A DNA stretch of 64,000 nucleotides from Lysinibacillus capsici (lineage in GTDB: Bacteria; Bacillota; Bacilli; Bacillales_A; Planococcaceae), in the NCBI RefSeq assembly GCF_003367505.1, contig NZ_PXXX01000009.1, positions 285,691-349,690 of the forward strand, in the 5' to 3' direction. The number at the start of each line of letters is the position of its first letter. Position 1 is the first letter of the stretch. This document shows, one piece after another, positions 54,050-62,997 of the stretch. The notes beneath the pieces are model-generated. The model did no database searches. It was not told the DNA's origin and saw only the letters and a list, made by a program, of their open reading frames with translations. A program made the translations under genes and the position numbers.

Positions 54050-54080
54050 TGTACAGCAATATATGTCGCTCTTCAAAAAA
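54050..54080 (-). promoter_or_regulatory. Possible sigma-E promoter of the shortened spoIIIA operon
   Basis: CATATATT about 30 bases before spoIIIAC resembles a sigma-E -10 box (CATACAAT-like). A TCTTTTT-like -35 about 14 bases upstream overlaps the T run of the preceding terminator. It is a weak match, offered because the operon must be expressed in the mother cell and no other space exists. Confidence 0.3.
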
Positions 54081-54110
54081 AAAGACCTCTATACAGATGT
54101 ATAGAGATCT
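54075..54110 (-). terminator. Terminator between nitronate monooxygenase gene and spoIIIAC
   Basis: GATCTCTATAC pairs with GTATAGAGGTC around four bases, followed by nine T residues on the minus strand. Confidence 0.9.
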
Positions 54111-54124
54111 TCTACGAGAAAAAA

Positions 54125-55132
54125 TTATAATAGTTTGCTCACAATGTTTTTCACCGTATCCGTTTGCTGTATGAGGTGACTATTTTCACCCATCCACATG
54201 GATAAATATTCTGCATTACCTTGCTCAGCACTTTCCTTACGAATGGTAGTCGTTAGATAATTTTGTAGTGGATAGGGTGCTACTGTCGCATCCTCCATAC
54301 GTTTCGTGAAATCATTTGCTAAACCTCTTGCTGGTTTACCAGTAAATGCAAGCGTAATCGTCGTTTGTTGTTCTTTTGATGCCAATACAGCATTTTTATA
54401 GAGTGGCGAAATTTCGCATTCATCTGCTACTAGTAAAGCCGTACCAATTTGTACTGCCTGTGCCCCACTTTCAAGTGCCTTTTGAATATCCTCTTTGGTT
54501 ACAAGGCCTCCCGCAGCTATAATCGGAATCGCAACTTTTCCCACTACTTGTTGTAGTAAGTCATGTAATGGAATTAATTGCAAAGGGTCAGTAAAAGAGC
54601 CTCGATGACCGCCAGCCTCTCCCCCTTGTAATACAACCGCATCCATTCCTGCTTGCTCCACCAGTATGGCTTCCTCTAATGTGGTTGCAGTACCAATCGT
54701 ATAGACGCCATGATCTTTTAATTGTTTAAGAACAGCCGGAGATGGCAGCCCAAATGTAAATGAACAAACTGCTACCTTTTCTTCAATCACAGCTTGAACC
54801 TGTCCCGCAAAAACTTCCTTTGATGTTACGCTCTGTACAGGGGATAATCCTAATTCATCGTAAAAAGGTTGCAGTGCCATTCTGGCTTGTTGTAAAACCT
54901 CGACATCAATTTTGGGTTCTTCTTGCACAAATAAATTGACCGCAAAGGGCTTTGTCGTTAATTTCTTCACTTCTTGAATAAACTGCTTTGTTTGTTCACC
55001 ATCTAAGTAACCTGCACCAATTGAACCTAATAGGCCTGCCTCAGCACAAGCCGCCACAAATTTAGGTGATGTCACGCCTGCCATTGGTGCTTGTATAATT
55101 GGATATCGCATATCAAATGTTGTTTGTAGCAT
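54125..55132 (-). CDS. Nitronate monooxygenase
   Basis: ATG at 55132 with AAGGAG nine bases upstream gives 335 residues. The FMN-dependent TIM barrel starts YPIIQAPMAGVTSP. LQGGEAGGHRG holds the catalytic His of class I nitronate monooxygenases, and IIAAGGLVTKEDI with GAQAVQIGTALL is the phosphate-binding end. It oxidises toxic nitronates such as propionate-3-nitronate. It sits exactly where spoIIIAA and spoIIIAB are found in B. subtilis, but behind its own terminator. Confidence 0.9.
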   Translation of the reverse strand: MLQTTFDMRYPIIQAPMAGVTSPKFVAACAEAGLLGSIGAGYLDGEQTKQFIQEVKKLTTKPFAVNLFVQEEPKIDVEVLQQARMALQPFYDELGLSPVQSVTSKEVFAGQVQAVIEEKVAVCSFTFGLPSPAVLKQLKDHGVYTIGTATTLEEAILVEQAGMDAVVLQGGEAGGHRGSFTDPLQLIPLHDLLQQVVGKVAIPIIAAGGLVTKEDIQKALESGAQAVQIGTALLVADECEISPLYKNAVLASKEQQTTITLAFTGKPARGLANDFTKRMEDATVAPYPLQNYLTTTIRKESAEQGNAEYLSMWMGENSHLIQQTDTVKNIVSKLL

Positions 55133-55287
55133 ACCTTTCACTCCTTACTCTGATTGTAAACAATTCTACCAGTAATGACCATCTATCTGATGATAGAAAC
55201 TTGATAGTACCTCAATAAAAATTAAATAGTGCTTCTATCTATTATCACATTAAATGAACGATTTGACAGTATATGTATAAGAAAAAA

Positions 55288-55320
55288 ATAAAAACCTACT
55301 CTTTATTGAAAAGAGTAGGC
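55288..55320 (-). terminator. Terminator of efp
   Basis: CCTACTCTT and AAGAGTAGG form a perfect 9-bp stem, with TTTTTATTTTTTT downstream on the minus strand. Confidence 0.92.
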
Positions 55321-55326
55321 TGATCA

Positions 55327-55884
55327 TTATGCACGTGAAACGTAAGAACCTTCATCCGTGTTAATGATTAAAACGTCACCTTGGTTAACGAAGAATGGTA
55401 CTTGTACGATTAGACCTGTTTCAAGAGTAGCAGGTTTTGTACCGCCAGAAGCTGTATCACCTTTGATTCCTGGTTCTGTTTCTGTTACTTCTAATTGAAC
55501 AGTGTTTGGTAATTCAACACCTAACATTTCACCTTGGTAAGATTGAATATGCACTTCCATGTTTTCTTTTAGGAATTTTAATTCATACTCAATAGCAGAT
55601 GAAGCTAGTTCAGTTTGCTCATATGATTCCAAGTCCATAAATACATGCTCGTCACCTTGTGCATATAAATATTGCATTTTACGATTATCGATTTGTGCCT
55701 TTTCAACTTTTTCACCAGCGCGGAATGTTTTTTCATTCACTGAGCCGTTACGTAGGTTACGTAATTTAGAACGTACGAACGCAGCACCTTTACCTGGTTT
55801 TACGTGTTGGAAATCTAACACGCGGTATAATTGGCCATCAACAATAATTGTTAGACCTGTACGGAAATCGTTTACTGAGATCAT
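55327..55884 (-). CDS. efp: Translation elongation factor EF-P
   Basis: 185 residues, the B. subtilis length, with the three OB/KOW domains. [16 protein letters not shown] holds the lysine (near 32) that is modified in Bacillus. The C-terminal SYVSRA end is typical. EF-P relieves ribosome stalling at polyproline. It follows the Xaa-Pro-type peptidase by 17 bases (yqhT-efp order), a functional pairing around proline seen in many Firmicutes. GGAGG precedes the ATG. Confidence 0.97.
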   Translation of the reverse strand: MISVNDFRTGLTIIVDGQLYRVLDFQHVKPGKGAAFVRSKLRNLRNGSVNEKTFRAGEKVEKAQIDNRKMQYLYAQGDEHVFMDLESYEQTELASSAIEYELKFLKENMEVHIQSYQGEMLGVELPNTVQLEVTETEPGIKGDTASGGTKPATLETGLIVQVPFFVNQGDVLIINTDEGSYVSRA

Positions 55885-55901
55885 TTGTGTTCCTCCAAAG
55901 T

Positions 55902-56963
55902 TTATAAAATAATGAGTTCTTTTGACGAATGTGTTAGTAGTTCATTACCCGTTTCTGTGATTAAAATATCATCCTCGATACGGACACCACCGATTCCAGG
56001 TAAGTAAACACCTGGTTCAATCGTCACGGCCATACCTGGCTCTAGCACTGTATCAGAACGCATCGATAAGCCAGGGCCTTCATGTACTTCAAGACCAATA
56101 CCGTGTCCTAAAGAATGACCAAATGCTTCGCCATATCCTTTTTCTTTTAAGTAGTCACGTGCAATCGCGTCCGCTTGAATACCTGTTAATCCAGGACCCA
56201 CTTTTTCAAGTGCTAACAGTTGAGAAGCAAGGACTGTATTGTACATATCTACCAATTTTTCAGATGGTTCTCCCACAGCCACAGTACGTGTAATATCCGA
56301 AATATAGCCATTATAAAGCGCACCAAAGTCTAATGTAACAAAGTCGCCTTTTTCAATCACTTTATTCGTTGCAACGCCGTGTGGTAATGCTGAACGAAGA
56401 CCAGACGCAACAATCGTGTCAAACGAAGACTGAGTTGCTCCTTGTTTACGCATGAAAAATTCTAATTCATTCGAAACTTCAAGCTCGGTTTTACCAGGCT
56501 TGATGAAGCCTAAAATATGTGTAAATGCGTGATCTGCAATTTCACACGCAGCCTTAATAATATTAATCTCTTGTTCCGTCTTAATCAAGCGAATTTTTTC
56601 AATTAGCCCAGAAATCGGCACTAAATCTGCTTGAATCTTCGATTTATACAGTTCATAAGTGCCATAGCTTACAGTATCTTTCTCAAAGCCCAATAATTTG
56701 ATACCCATATTATTTACTTGAGTAGCAATTTCTTCAATAATTGTGGCTTCATGCTTGACAATACGGAAGTCCTGAATTTGTGCAGCAGCCTGCTCTGTAT
56801 AACGGAAATCTGTAATAAATACAGCATCATTTTGAGACACAATTGCTACGCCTGCTGTCCCTGTAAAACCTGTCATATAGCGACGGTTGTACCCATTCGT
56901 AATTAAAATACCATCGATGCTTTGTTCTTGAAGTGCTTTACGTAGCTTTTGTAATTTCAACAT
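55902..56963 (-). CDS. yqhT: M24-family Xaa-Pro dipeptidase/aminopeptidase (YqhT type)
   Basis: The open frame begins at a TTG overlapping the aroQ stop. ATG at 56963, with GGGAG eight bases upstream, gives 353 residues, as in B. subtilis YqhT. The N-terminal creatinase-like domain has [12 protein letters not shown]. The metal-binding pita-bread domain has [18 protein letters not shown] (two Asp), [10 protein letters not shown] (His) and EPGVYLPG with RIEDD (two Glu). It cleaves peptide bonds next to proline using two metal ions. Confidence 0.95.
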   Translation of the reverse strand: MLKLQKLRKALQEQSIDGILITNGYNRRYMTGFTGTAGVAIVSQNDAVFITDFRYTEQAAAQIQDFRIVKHEATIIEEIATQVNNMGIKLLGFEKDTVSYGTYELYKSKIQADLVPISGLIEKIRLIKTEQEINIIKAACEIADHAFTHILGFIKPGKTELEVSNELEFFMRKQGATQSSFDTIVASGLRSALPHGVATNKVIEKGDFVTLDFGALYNGYISDITRTVAVGEPSEKLVDMYNTVLASQLLALEKVGPGLTGIQADAIARDYLKEKGYGEAFGHSLGHGIGLEVHEGPGLSMRSDTVLEPGMAVTIEPGVYLPGIGGVRIEDDILITETGNELLTHSSKELIIL

Positions 56964-56965
56964 AA

Positions 56966-57400
56966 TCAATTCTCCCTCTCGATAAATGTACGTAGTGCCA
57001 GTTCATAGCCTTTCGTACCTAGTCCACAAATTTGACCAAGGCAGGCCGGAGCAAGATAGGAATGATGTCGGAAAGCCTCACGTTTGTGGATATTGGAAAT
57101 ATGTACTTCGATAACTGGCACAGAAATACCTGCTATCGCATCATGCAATGCGATGCTTGTATGGGTATATGCACCAGGATTAAAGATAATACCATCATAT
57201 TTTTCGTCCTCTGCTTCATGCACCCAATCTACTAGTACCCCTTCATGATTGGATTGACGAAATTCAACTGTAGCACCTAAAGAAGCCGCAAGATTTTGAA
57301 CATTTTCTCGAACATCATCCAATGTTTCATGTCCATAAATATGTGGCTCTCGTTTACCAAGTCGATTTAAGTTCGGTCCATTCAAACATAATAACTTCAC
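56966..57400 (-). CDS. aroQ: Type II 3-dehydroquinate dehydratase
   Basis: 144 residues. LNGPNLNRLGKREPHIYG holds the catalytic Arg and Tyr loop. FRQSNHEG and NPGAYTHTSIALHDA are the substrate-binding motifs, and VHISNIHKREAFRHHSYLA completes the site. It converts 3-dehydroquinate to 3-dehydroshikimate for aromatic amino acids. It is directly upstream of the YqhT-type peptidase, as in B. subtilis (yqhS-yqhT-efp). Confidence 0.97.
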   Translation of the reverse strand: MKLLCLNGPNLNRLGKREPHIYGHETLDDVRENVQNLAASLGATVEFRQSNHEGVLVDWVHEAEDEKYDGIIFNPGAYTHTSIALHDAIAGISVPVIEVHISNIHKREAFRHHSYLAPACLGQICGLGTKGYELALRTFIEREN

Positions 57401-57487
57401 GCTTCTATTCGCCTCTTTCTATGTACTTGCCATTTATTTTATCATACACCGTGCATTCAGCAACTAATTTCAACTAGTGGTGCCATA

Positions 57488-57515
57488 AATATCCCCTTAA
57501 ACGAAGGGGATATTT
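57488..57515 (-). terminator. Terminator of the YqhR-type gene
   Basis: AAATATCCCCTT and AAGGGGATATTT form a 12-bp stem with a five-base loop. The downstream T run lies mostly within the stem. Confidence 0.7.
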
Positions 57516-57522
57516 TGTACCT

Positions 57523-57948
57523 TCAACTTTGTTTTTGTGCTGTATGTTCCTTCTGATGGAAATTGGCGGTTTCAAGCAAGAAACGTAATAAACAAATAAC
57601 GGTCACCATAAAGGGAATCGACAGTTTTTTAAAAGACGTAAGCTGTAATGGTAAATCTAAAGCAATCCATTCCAATGAGATGGTCACCAAAAGACCTAAT
57701 AAAAGGGAAGAAAAAACAGCTGGGATGATATATACATAGCGCATAGTCATGTATAAAAATAAGCCGATAATAAATAGTAGAAAAATAAAAAAGGTCCATT
57801 GAAATAATTTGGAGCTTTCTTCAAACCAATTCCATTTTTTATAAAACCCTATCGGATGCCATTTAATGAGATGGAAATAATGTAAACCTTTTAAGCACAG
57901 CGCTAAAACAAGCGCATTGACAAGTGCTGTAATTGTCGCTACTTTCAC
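57523..57948 (-). CDS. yqhR: YqhR-type membrane protein
   Basis: The frame extends to 57972, but AAAGGAGAGG fits the GTG at 57948, giving 141 residues with four hydrophobic helices. The name comes from position between yqhQ and aroQ and from the membrane layout; the sequence is diverged and the function is unknown. It is divergent from the YqhQ gene. Confidence 0.7.
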   Translation of the reverse strand: MKVATITALVNALVLALCLKGLHYFHLIKWHPIGFYKKWNWFEESSKLFQWTFFIFLLFIIGLFLYMTMRYVYIIPAVFSSLLLGLLVTISLEWIALDLPLQLTSFKKLSIPFMVTVICLLRFLLETANFHQKEHTAQKQS

Positions 57949-58099
57949 CCTATACCTCTCCTTTATGCACACTAATTATTTCCTAAAATGTACGATTAGT
58001 GTAGCCATATAGAAAATTTACTATGCGTAACGGTAGAGGTTTTTCACTAAATTTAGTACAATGGTACAGTTGAAATATATAAAGAGAGTGGTGTTAGCC

Positions 58100-59032
58100 T
58101 TGAGCAATTCACCTGTATACGGGGGACAAGCACAATTAGAGGGTGTGATGTTCGGAGGAAAGGAACATACTGTTACAGCCATTCGTCGTAACGATGATTC
58201 CATTGATTATTATCATTTCAAAAAAGTACAAAAACCTTTGTTACAAAAGCTTAAAAAAATCCCATTTGTACGAGGCGTTGTCGCGCTAATTGAATCCGCT
58301 GGCTTAGGTTCTCGTCACATGCAATTTGCTGGGGATCGCTATGATGTGACACCTGGTGAAGAGGAAGATCATAAAGAAGAAGGCTCTAAACTTCAAATGA
58401 TACTGGGCGTTGCTGTAGTAGGTATTCTTTCCTTTCTATTTGGAAAATTTGCCTTTACATTAATTCCTGTTTTTATAGCTGATTTTTTCTCAAAATGGAT
58501 TGAAGGAAAAACGGGACAAATTTTACTGGAAAGCGGTATTAAATTATTGTTACTGCTAGCCTATTTATATTTTATCTCGTTAACACCCCTCATTAAACGA
58601 GTCTTTCAGTACCATGGTGCAGAGCACAAGGTGATAAATTGCTATGAAGCTGGATTAGACATTACCGTAAAAAATGTTCAAGCTCAATCACGCCTACACT
58701 ATCGTTGCGGCAGTAGCTTCATATTATTCACAGTGTTCGTTGGGATGTTTTTATATTTCTTTGTGCCTACAGATCCACTGTGGCTTCGTATTTTAGATCG
58801 TATTCTATTAATTCCTGTTGTTCTGGGGATCTCATTTGAAGTCTTACAAGCGACAAATGCTTGCCGTAATATTCCAGTGTTACGCTTCCTTGGCTACCCT
58901 GGCTTATGGCTCCAATTACTAACAACTCGTGAACCGAAGGACGATCAAGTAGAAGTAGCGATTGCTTCCTTTAATATGCTACGCCAAGTAGAGCAGCAAC
59001 CTGAAATCGCTGCGACATTAAATCATGATTAA
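58100..59032 (+). CDS. yqhQ: DUF1385 membrane protein YqhQ
   Basis: The open frame starts at 58061, but the ATG there overlaps a TACAATGG that could be a -10 element. TTG at 58100 gives SNSPVYGGQAQLEGVMFGG at the N-terminus, close to B. subtilis YqhQ, with AGAGAGTGG eight bases upstream (310 residues). DUF1385 signatures include YGGQA-LEGVMFGGKEH and YHGAEHKVINCYEAG, a His/Glu-rich motif, and RCGSSFI. Several membrane helices are present. The biochemical function is unknown. Confidence 0.87.
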   Translation: MSNSPVYGGQAQLEGVMFGGKEHTVTAIRRNDDSIDYYHFKKVQKPLLQKLKKIPFVRGVVALIESAGLGSRHMQFAGDRYDVTPGEEEDHKEEGSKLQMILGVAVVGILSFLFGKFAFTLIPVFIADFFSKWIEGKTGQILLESGIKLLLLLAYLYFISLTPLIKRVFQYHGAEHKVINCYEAGLDITVKNVQAQSRLHYRCGSSFILFTVFVGMFLYFFVPTDPLWLRILDRILLIPVVLGISFEVLQATNACRNIPVLRFLGYPGLWLQLLTTREPKDDQVEVAIASFNMLRQVEQQPEIAATLNHD

Positions 59033-59033
59033 T

Positions 59034-59069
59034 AAAAAAGGCAGCCCAACGTCGGAGCTGCCTTTTTTT
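59034..59069. terminator. Bidirectional terminator
   Basis: AAAAAGGCAGC pairs with GCTGCCTTTTT around 11 bases, with T runs on both sides. It lies between yqhQ and the convergent ABC permease gene. Confidence 0.92.
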
Positions 59070-59803
59070 CATTTTGTACTGCCTTGCATTTTCTGCTTAA
59101 ACATAAAGATAGCGAGAATTGTCATAATTATTGTATAACCAATGACAACAATAAGTGAATAAAACACATTCGCATACTCTGCATGTAAGATAGCCCTAGC
59201 TGCATTGACTGCGTGCATGAAAGGTAAAAGCTGCGCAATCTTTTGAAATGTTCCACCAATCATATCTAATTCGAACCATGTTCCACTTAACCAAGTTGTC
59301 ACATTAACAAAGATGGCAAATATCCCTCCTACCTGCTTATCTGTAAATAATGTCCCAAATAATAATCCACAGCTAATATAGAGTGGTGAAATTATTAGAA
59401 GTACAAGAATCATAAAGAGGATAGACTTATTAAATGGCAACCCTAAAAACATGGCGGTAGCTAAACAAATAAAAATTTGTAGCAGAGCTATTGGTAGCAA
59501 AGGTATCATATACCCTAAAATGTAATCAGCTGCAGACAAAGGAGAAACAAAAATCCTCATTAAAAAAGATGAACTTTTATCTTTTCCTAGTAACATTCCT
59601 GAAAACAGTGTGAGAAAAGAAAAACTAAATACAATAACGCCCGGTGTTAGGTTATTCATTTCATATAAAGCAAATGGCATATTTTTTTGCATAACAGAAG
59701 ATAAGCCCAATAAAAGAATTGGTAAGCCTATACCAAATAATAAAGTGATTGGATCGCGGACAATCTCTTTATGATTCCTTGTTGCAAACGCAGCTACCCT
59801 CAC
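59069..59803 (-). CDS. ABC-2-type transporter permease
   Basis: 244 residues with six membrane helices. FATRNHKEIVRDPITLLFG is the cytosolic entry helix typical of ABC-2 permeases, and the fifth helix region has SGTWFELDMIGG. It works with the ATPase encoded just upstream (GTG overlaps its stop by four bases). It likely exports a drug, lipid or peptide; the substrate is not known. It is last of a four-gene LytTR-DUF3021-ATPase-permease operon. Confidence 0.88.
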   Translation of the reverse strand: MRVAAFATRNHKEIVRDPITLLFGIGLPILLLGLSSVMQKNMPFALYEMNNLTPGVIVFSFSFLTLFSGMLLGKDKSSSFLMRIFVSPLSAADYILGYMIPLLPIALLQIFICLATAMFLGLPFNKSILFMILVLLIISPLYISCGLLFGTLFTDKQVGGIFAIFVNVTTWLSGTWFELDMIGGTFQKIAQLLPFMHAVNAARAILHAEYANVFYSLIVVIGYTIIMTILAIFMFKQKMQGSTK

Positions 59804-60522
59804 AATAACGCCTCCTCTGTTTTTTCCAAGAATACCTCTTCTAAAGAATGCTTGCCTGTTTCACTGATCAATTGTTGGATCGTGCCTAGTGCACATATTT
59901 GCCCATGATGCATAATTCCTACACGATCAGCTAAAGCCTCTATCTCTTCTAAATAATGGGAGGTCAAAATAATCGTGACATGTCCTTTTAAGTGCTTCAA
60001 TATGTTCCATACATCATTCCTTGCTCGTATGTCCATCCCTAAAGTCGGTTCATCGAGGAACAATACCTTTGGGTTTGACATTAAAGCCATTGCTACACTT
60101 AAACGACGCTGGTAGCCGCCAGATAGTGTCTTAGCCTTGTCATGCTGATGTGGTGTCAGTCCGAATAAGGCCATTTTGTCATATACTTGTTGTTGTGCTT
60201 TTTCTTTTTCGTAGCCATAAATCTGACTGAATAATAATAGATTTTCATATACCGTTAAATTAGGCGCAACGGCCGTTTCTTGAGGAGAAATATTAATAAC
60301 TTGTTTTACAGCCTGTGTATTTTTCACAATGCTTTTTCCATCTATTGTGGCATCCCCCTCTGTAGGTGAAAGGAGCCCGCACAACATTTTGATTGTGGTT
60401 GTTTTGCCAGCACCATTTTGTCCTAAAAGAGCGAAAAGTTCACCTTGATGGATTTGTAAATTTAATTGATTAACGACTACACGCTCTTTATAAAGCTTTG
60501 TTAAATCTCTTATGTTAATCAT
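59800..60522 (-). CDS. ABC transporter ATP-binding protein
   Basis: ATG at 60522 gives 240 residues; the longer frame overlaps DUF3021. Walker A is LLGQNGAGKTTTIKML, the Q-loop is ISPQETAVAPNLT, the signature is TLSGGYQRRLSVAMAL, Walker B is VLFLDEPTLGMD, and the switch His is in ILTSHYLEE. It powers the adjacent permease. It overlaps the end of the DUF3021 gene by eight bases. Confidence 0.94.
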   Translation of the reverse strand: MINIRDLTKLYKERVVVNQLNLQIHQGELFALLGQNGAGKTTTIKMLCGLLSPTEGDATIDGKSIVKNTQAVKQVINISPQETAVAPNLTVYENLLLFSQIYGYEKEKAQQQVYDKMALFGLTPHQHDKAKTLSGGYQRRLSVAMALMSNPKVLFLDEPTLGMDIRARNDVWNILKHLKGHVTIILTSHYLEEIEALADRVGIMHHGQICALGTIQQLISETGKHSLEEVFLEKTEEALL

Positions 60523-60982
60523 CCTGCTCTTCACCTCGATTGGTAAGAATCGCATTAATTTTTTCTATGTCACGTTGTGAAAATCTATATTGTAAAACCC
60601 ATGTCACAATATAAGTTCCGAGAAAGCTGGCTACGAGAGAAAAAATATTAGCCATCGTTTTTGGCATCCATAGTAGCGTTACAATCGGTATCCAAATCAT
60701 TGCCGTTATGAAAAAGTGGACGAAATATTGCTTCAACATTCCCCAGCTAGCCATTTCAAAAATAAGTGCAGCAAGAGCAAAGGTAATGCCAATAACACCC
60801 GTTAATAGAATTTGAGTAATTATTGCACTTATTTCATCTGTAAAGTAAGCACGAAATTCTGGCACCACCCAAACATATTTTCCTTGCCCTATGCCCATTG
60901 ATACAAAGAATTGCACAATTTGTCCCATTACTATACCGATCAAAAATCCACCAATAATACGTGTTAAAATGTCTTTTCGCAT
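60515..60982 (-). CDS. DUF3021 membrane protein
   Basis: ATG at 60982 with GAGGTG upstream gives 155 residues with four membrane helices. DUF3021 proteins are usually encoded beside LytTR regulators and are thought to restrain them at the membrane, similar to LytTR regulatory systems; the match here is from layout and neighbours. It lies between the LytTR gene and the ABC genes, ten bases after the regulator. Confidence 0.85.
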   Translation of the reverse strand: MRKDILTRIIGGFLIGIVMGQIVQFFVSMGIGQGKYVWVVPEFRAYFTDEISAIITQILLTGVIGITFALAALIFEMASWGMLKQYFVHFFITAMIWIPIVTLLWMPKTMANIFSLVASFLGTYIVTWVLQYRFSQRDIEKINAILTNRGEEQDD

Positions 60983-60992
60983 ATTTATCACC

Positions 60993-61433
60993 TCAGATTC
61001 CTAATTGCTTCTTAATTTTGCTTACATAACGCCTAGAAGCGTATGTTTTCGTGCCATTCTTCAATTCAACTCCGATTGTACCTGTTCTACTAATGTCCAT
61101 ATGCTTGATCATGTAGCGATTGACTATTTCAGCATTTGAAATACGGAGAAACATTTGAGGATTGAGCTTTTCCTCCAGCTCATAAAGACGCAAACGTACC
61201 GTATAAACACCGTGAATGCTTTGGACACAGACCTTTTTTTGCTCTGTATAAATACGCACGATCTCCTTACTATCGATCAATTCAACGCCTTTATGGGAGA
61301 AAGCTAATAAAGTGCTTTCCGCTGACGTAGTAATAATTTGCATAAGATGCTCAATGTCATCAGTCATTTTATCTGTGAGAATGATTACTTTGGGTTCTTT
61401 ATATGTAGGGTCAATCGATATTTCCACCTTCAT
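60993..61433 (-). CDS. LytTR-domain transcription regulator
   Basis: ATG at 61433 (MKVEISIDP), with AAAGGA about 11 bases upstream, gives 146 residues. A short N-terminal beta/alpha part precedes a LytTR DNA-binding domain with IHGVYTVRLRLYELEEKL, MFLRISNAEIVNRYMI and TYASRRYVSKIKKQLG. There is no receiver domain, so it is not controlled by a kinase. It probably regulates this operon, including itself, with DUF3021 as a membrane partner. A good promoter lies just upstream. Confidence 0.9.
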   Translation of the reverse strand: MKVEISIDPTYKEPKVIILTDKMTDDIEHLMQIITTSAESTLLAFSHKGVELIDSKEIVRIYTEQKKVCVQSIHGVYTVRLRLYELEEKLNPQMFLRISNAEIVNRYMIKHMDISRTGTIGVELKNGTKTYASRRYVSKIKKQLGI

Positions 61434-61458
61434 ATGATCACTGTCCTTTCTACGCCTC

Positions 61459-61487
61459 ACTATAAATTTTTCCATACATGTTGTAAA
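61459..61487 (-). promoter_or_regulatory. Promoter of the LytTR/ABC operon
   Basis: TTTACA (minus strand, 61487-61482) and TATAGT (61464-61459) are exactly 17 bases apart and end 26 bases before the LytTR start. Confidence 0.7.
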
Positions 61488-61798
61488 TGGATTATCGACA
61501 ACTGGTCGTTATCAAGGAATAAGTGGTAATCTATAAGATTCTGGCGAACAATAAAAACACCCTTTAGATAGGTCTATTCAAAGGGGTCAAACGTACAATT
61601 TGGCTTACTTAGAATCTTTTTTTACTTACTAGTAGGGCTGTAAAATCACCCACCATATTCGGGAGCTTTTAAAATATTGGGGGTAAGCTCTAATGATTGA
61701 TTAAATTTTCCCAAATCAATTGCAGTGATTGATTGTTTTGAGACACTTTTATTTTTCAAACATCTACAGATAAATAAACCTTGCTAAAAATGTACATA
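61488..61798. other. Intergenic stretch without a visible gene
   Basis: This AT-rich stretch lies between the LytTR operon promoter and the hydrolase terminator. I found no frame with a ribosome site and no recognisable RNA motif. GGGAGCTTTTAAAATATTGGGGGTAAGCTC contains a short imperfect GAGCTT/AAGCTC repeat of unknown meaning near 61670-61692. Confidence 0.4.
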
Positions 61799-61836
61799 GA
61801 AAAAAACGTGTTTTGAATGGACAAAACACGTTTTTC
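61799..61836 (-). terminator. Terminator of the hydrolase gene
   Basis: AAAAACGTGTTTTG and CAAAACACGTTTTT form a 14-bp perfect stem with a six-base loop, then TTTC on the minus strand. Confidence 0.92.
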
Positions 61837-61842
61837 TGTGAA

Positions 61843-62769
61843 TTATTTACTTAGGATATTGATAATCTTCTGTTGCGCATCCACTGCCTCAGGGATTGGC
61901 ATCACAACAAACACATGATTCATCTTAGGATAAACAAAGGTATTGATTGCAACGCCTTGTTCTGTTAGCTTCTCATCAAACTGTATTGCATCTGGATATA
62001 AGCTTTCGTGGGACCCAATAAAATGAGTTATCTTGCCAACTCCTTGAAAATCGCCGTAAATTGGACTAATTATTGGATCCTTTAGAGCTTTATCAGCTGC
62101 CCATATTTTTGTTATGACTTCCATTCCTTCACTAGCTAACATGGGATCGTTTTCTTCATATTCCTGAATAAGTGGATTTTCTAAACTCATATCAACACAT
62201 GCCGACAATAAAATAATATCTTGTGGTTGAGGCAGACCGTCTCGCTTCAACAGTTGAATTAGACCAAGTGCTATATTTCCACCTGCTGAATCTCCTATAA
62301 TGGTTAATTGATTGGAGCTTTCAATAGATGCTAGAATCTCTTTATATAAGCTGAGCATCTTTGGGTACGTATCTTGATAGCTAAAATGAGGGACTTTTGG
62401 ATAGATAGGCGCAATAACTTTTGCATTTAAGGCTTGTGCCATTTTATCCATGAACAACCAGTGTAAATTTAAAGGTTGATTCGTCCAAGCTCCACCATGA
62501 ATATAAAGAATCACCATTTGTGATGAAGACTTTTGGTCATTTAAAATAAAAACCTGCATATCCTCGAATGTTTGCTCCTTCAAATCGCTTAAAAGATTGA
62601 CATCCTCCCCAATCACATAGGGGAGAATATTTTCTGTTCCTCTTTGCTTAATAAATTGTTGAGCATTTTCAATACTAGAAAAGCTCTTTTTATTACTTTG
62701 TGAAAACAATAATTTTTCAAATTGCACACTCTCTACAGATCGTTCTCCATTAAAAATTTCTATACTCAT
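61843..62769 (-). CDS. Alpha/beta hydrolase (esterase/lipase-like)
   Basis: 308 residues of the hormone-sensitive-lipase type. LYIHGGAWTNQP is the oxyanion HGG motif. GDSAGGNIALGL is the nucleophile elbow with the catalytic Ser. The acid is likely in the FIGSHESLYPDA region, and the His is in YPKMNHVFVV. It hydrolyses ester bonds of small acyl substrates; the exact substrate is unknown. There is no signal peptide, so it is cytoplasmic. AAAAGGAGAG precedes the ATG. It is monocistronic with a strong terminator. Confidence 0.92.
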   Translation of the reverse strand: MSIEIFNGERSVESVQFEKLLFSQSNKKSFSSIENAQQFIKQRGTENILPYVIGEDVNLLSDLKEQTFEDMQVFILNDQKSSSQMVILYIHGGAWTNQPLNLHWLFMDKMAQALNAKVIAPIYPKVPHFSYQDTYPKMLSLYKEILASIESSNQLTIIGDSAGGNIALGLIQLLKRDGLPQPQDIILLSACVDMSLENPLIQEYEENDPMLASEGMEVITKIWAADKALKDPIISPIYGDFQGVGKITHFIGSHESLYPDAIQFDEKLTEQGVAINTFVYPKMNHVFVVMPIPEAVDAQQKIINILSK

Positions 62770-62840
62770 GTTTTTCTCTCCTTTTATTGTTCATTCTGTT
62801 TCCAAACATGTAATGATTAATAAAGTGATGTGCCAAACCA

Positions 62841-62981
62841 CTAAAACTGAGTATCGACGATGGTAAAATGCATCTTTTTAGCGAACTTTATTTTAATTCC
62901 ACATTTTGAACAATACTCCTTCCAAAATCTATCATCAAATAAAAAGACCTTCCTGTTGTAATCCCTAAATGTAAAGAGCAT
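62841..62981 (-). CDS. Small zinc-ribbon-like frame, possibly a gene remnant
   Basis: From ATG at 62981 the frame gives 46 residues with FDDRFWKEYCSKCGIKIKF, a half zinc-ribbon (CxxC) in a protein-like context. The frame stays open upstream through the hairpin at 62998-63032 (residues such as QNGSFLYTAQS), and there is no ribosome site, so it may be the end of a decayed gene. No family is recognised. Confidence 0.4.
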   Translation of the reverse strand: MLFTFRDYNRKVFLFDDRFWKEYCSKCGIKIKFAKKMHFTIVDTQF

Positions 62982-62997
62982 TGATTGTGCTGTATAT

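Noticed and set aside
58021..58203. Minus-strand frame overlapping yqhQ start
   Set aside because: It lies opposite a conserved gene and has no ribosome site.
61670..61692. Riboswitch or small RNA in the LytTR-hydrolase gap
   Set aside because: Only a short imperfect repeat is present; no known RNA motif could be recognised.
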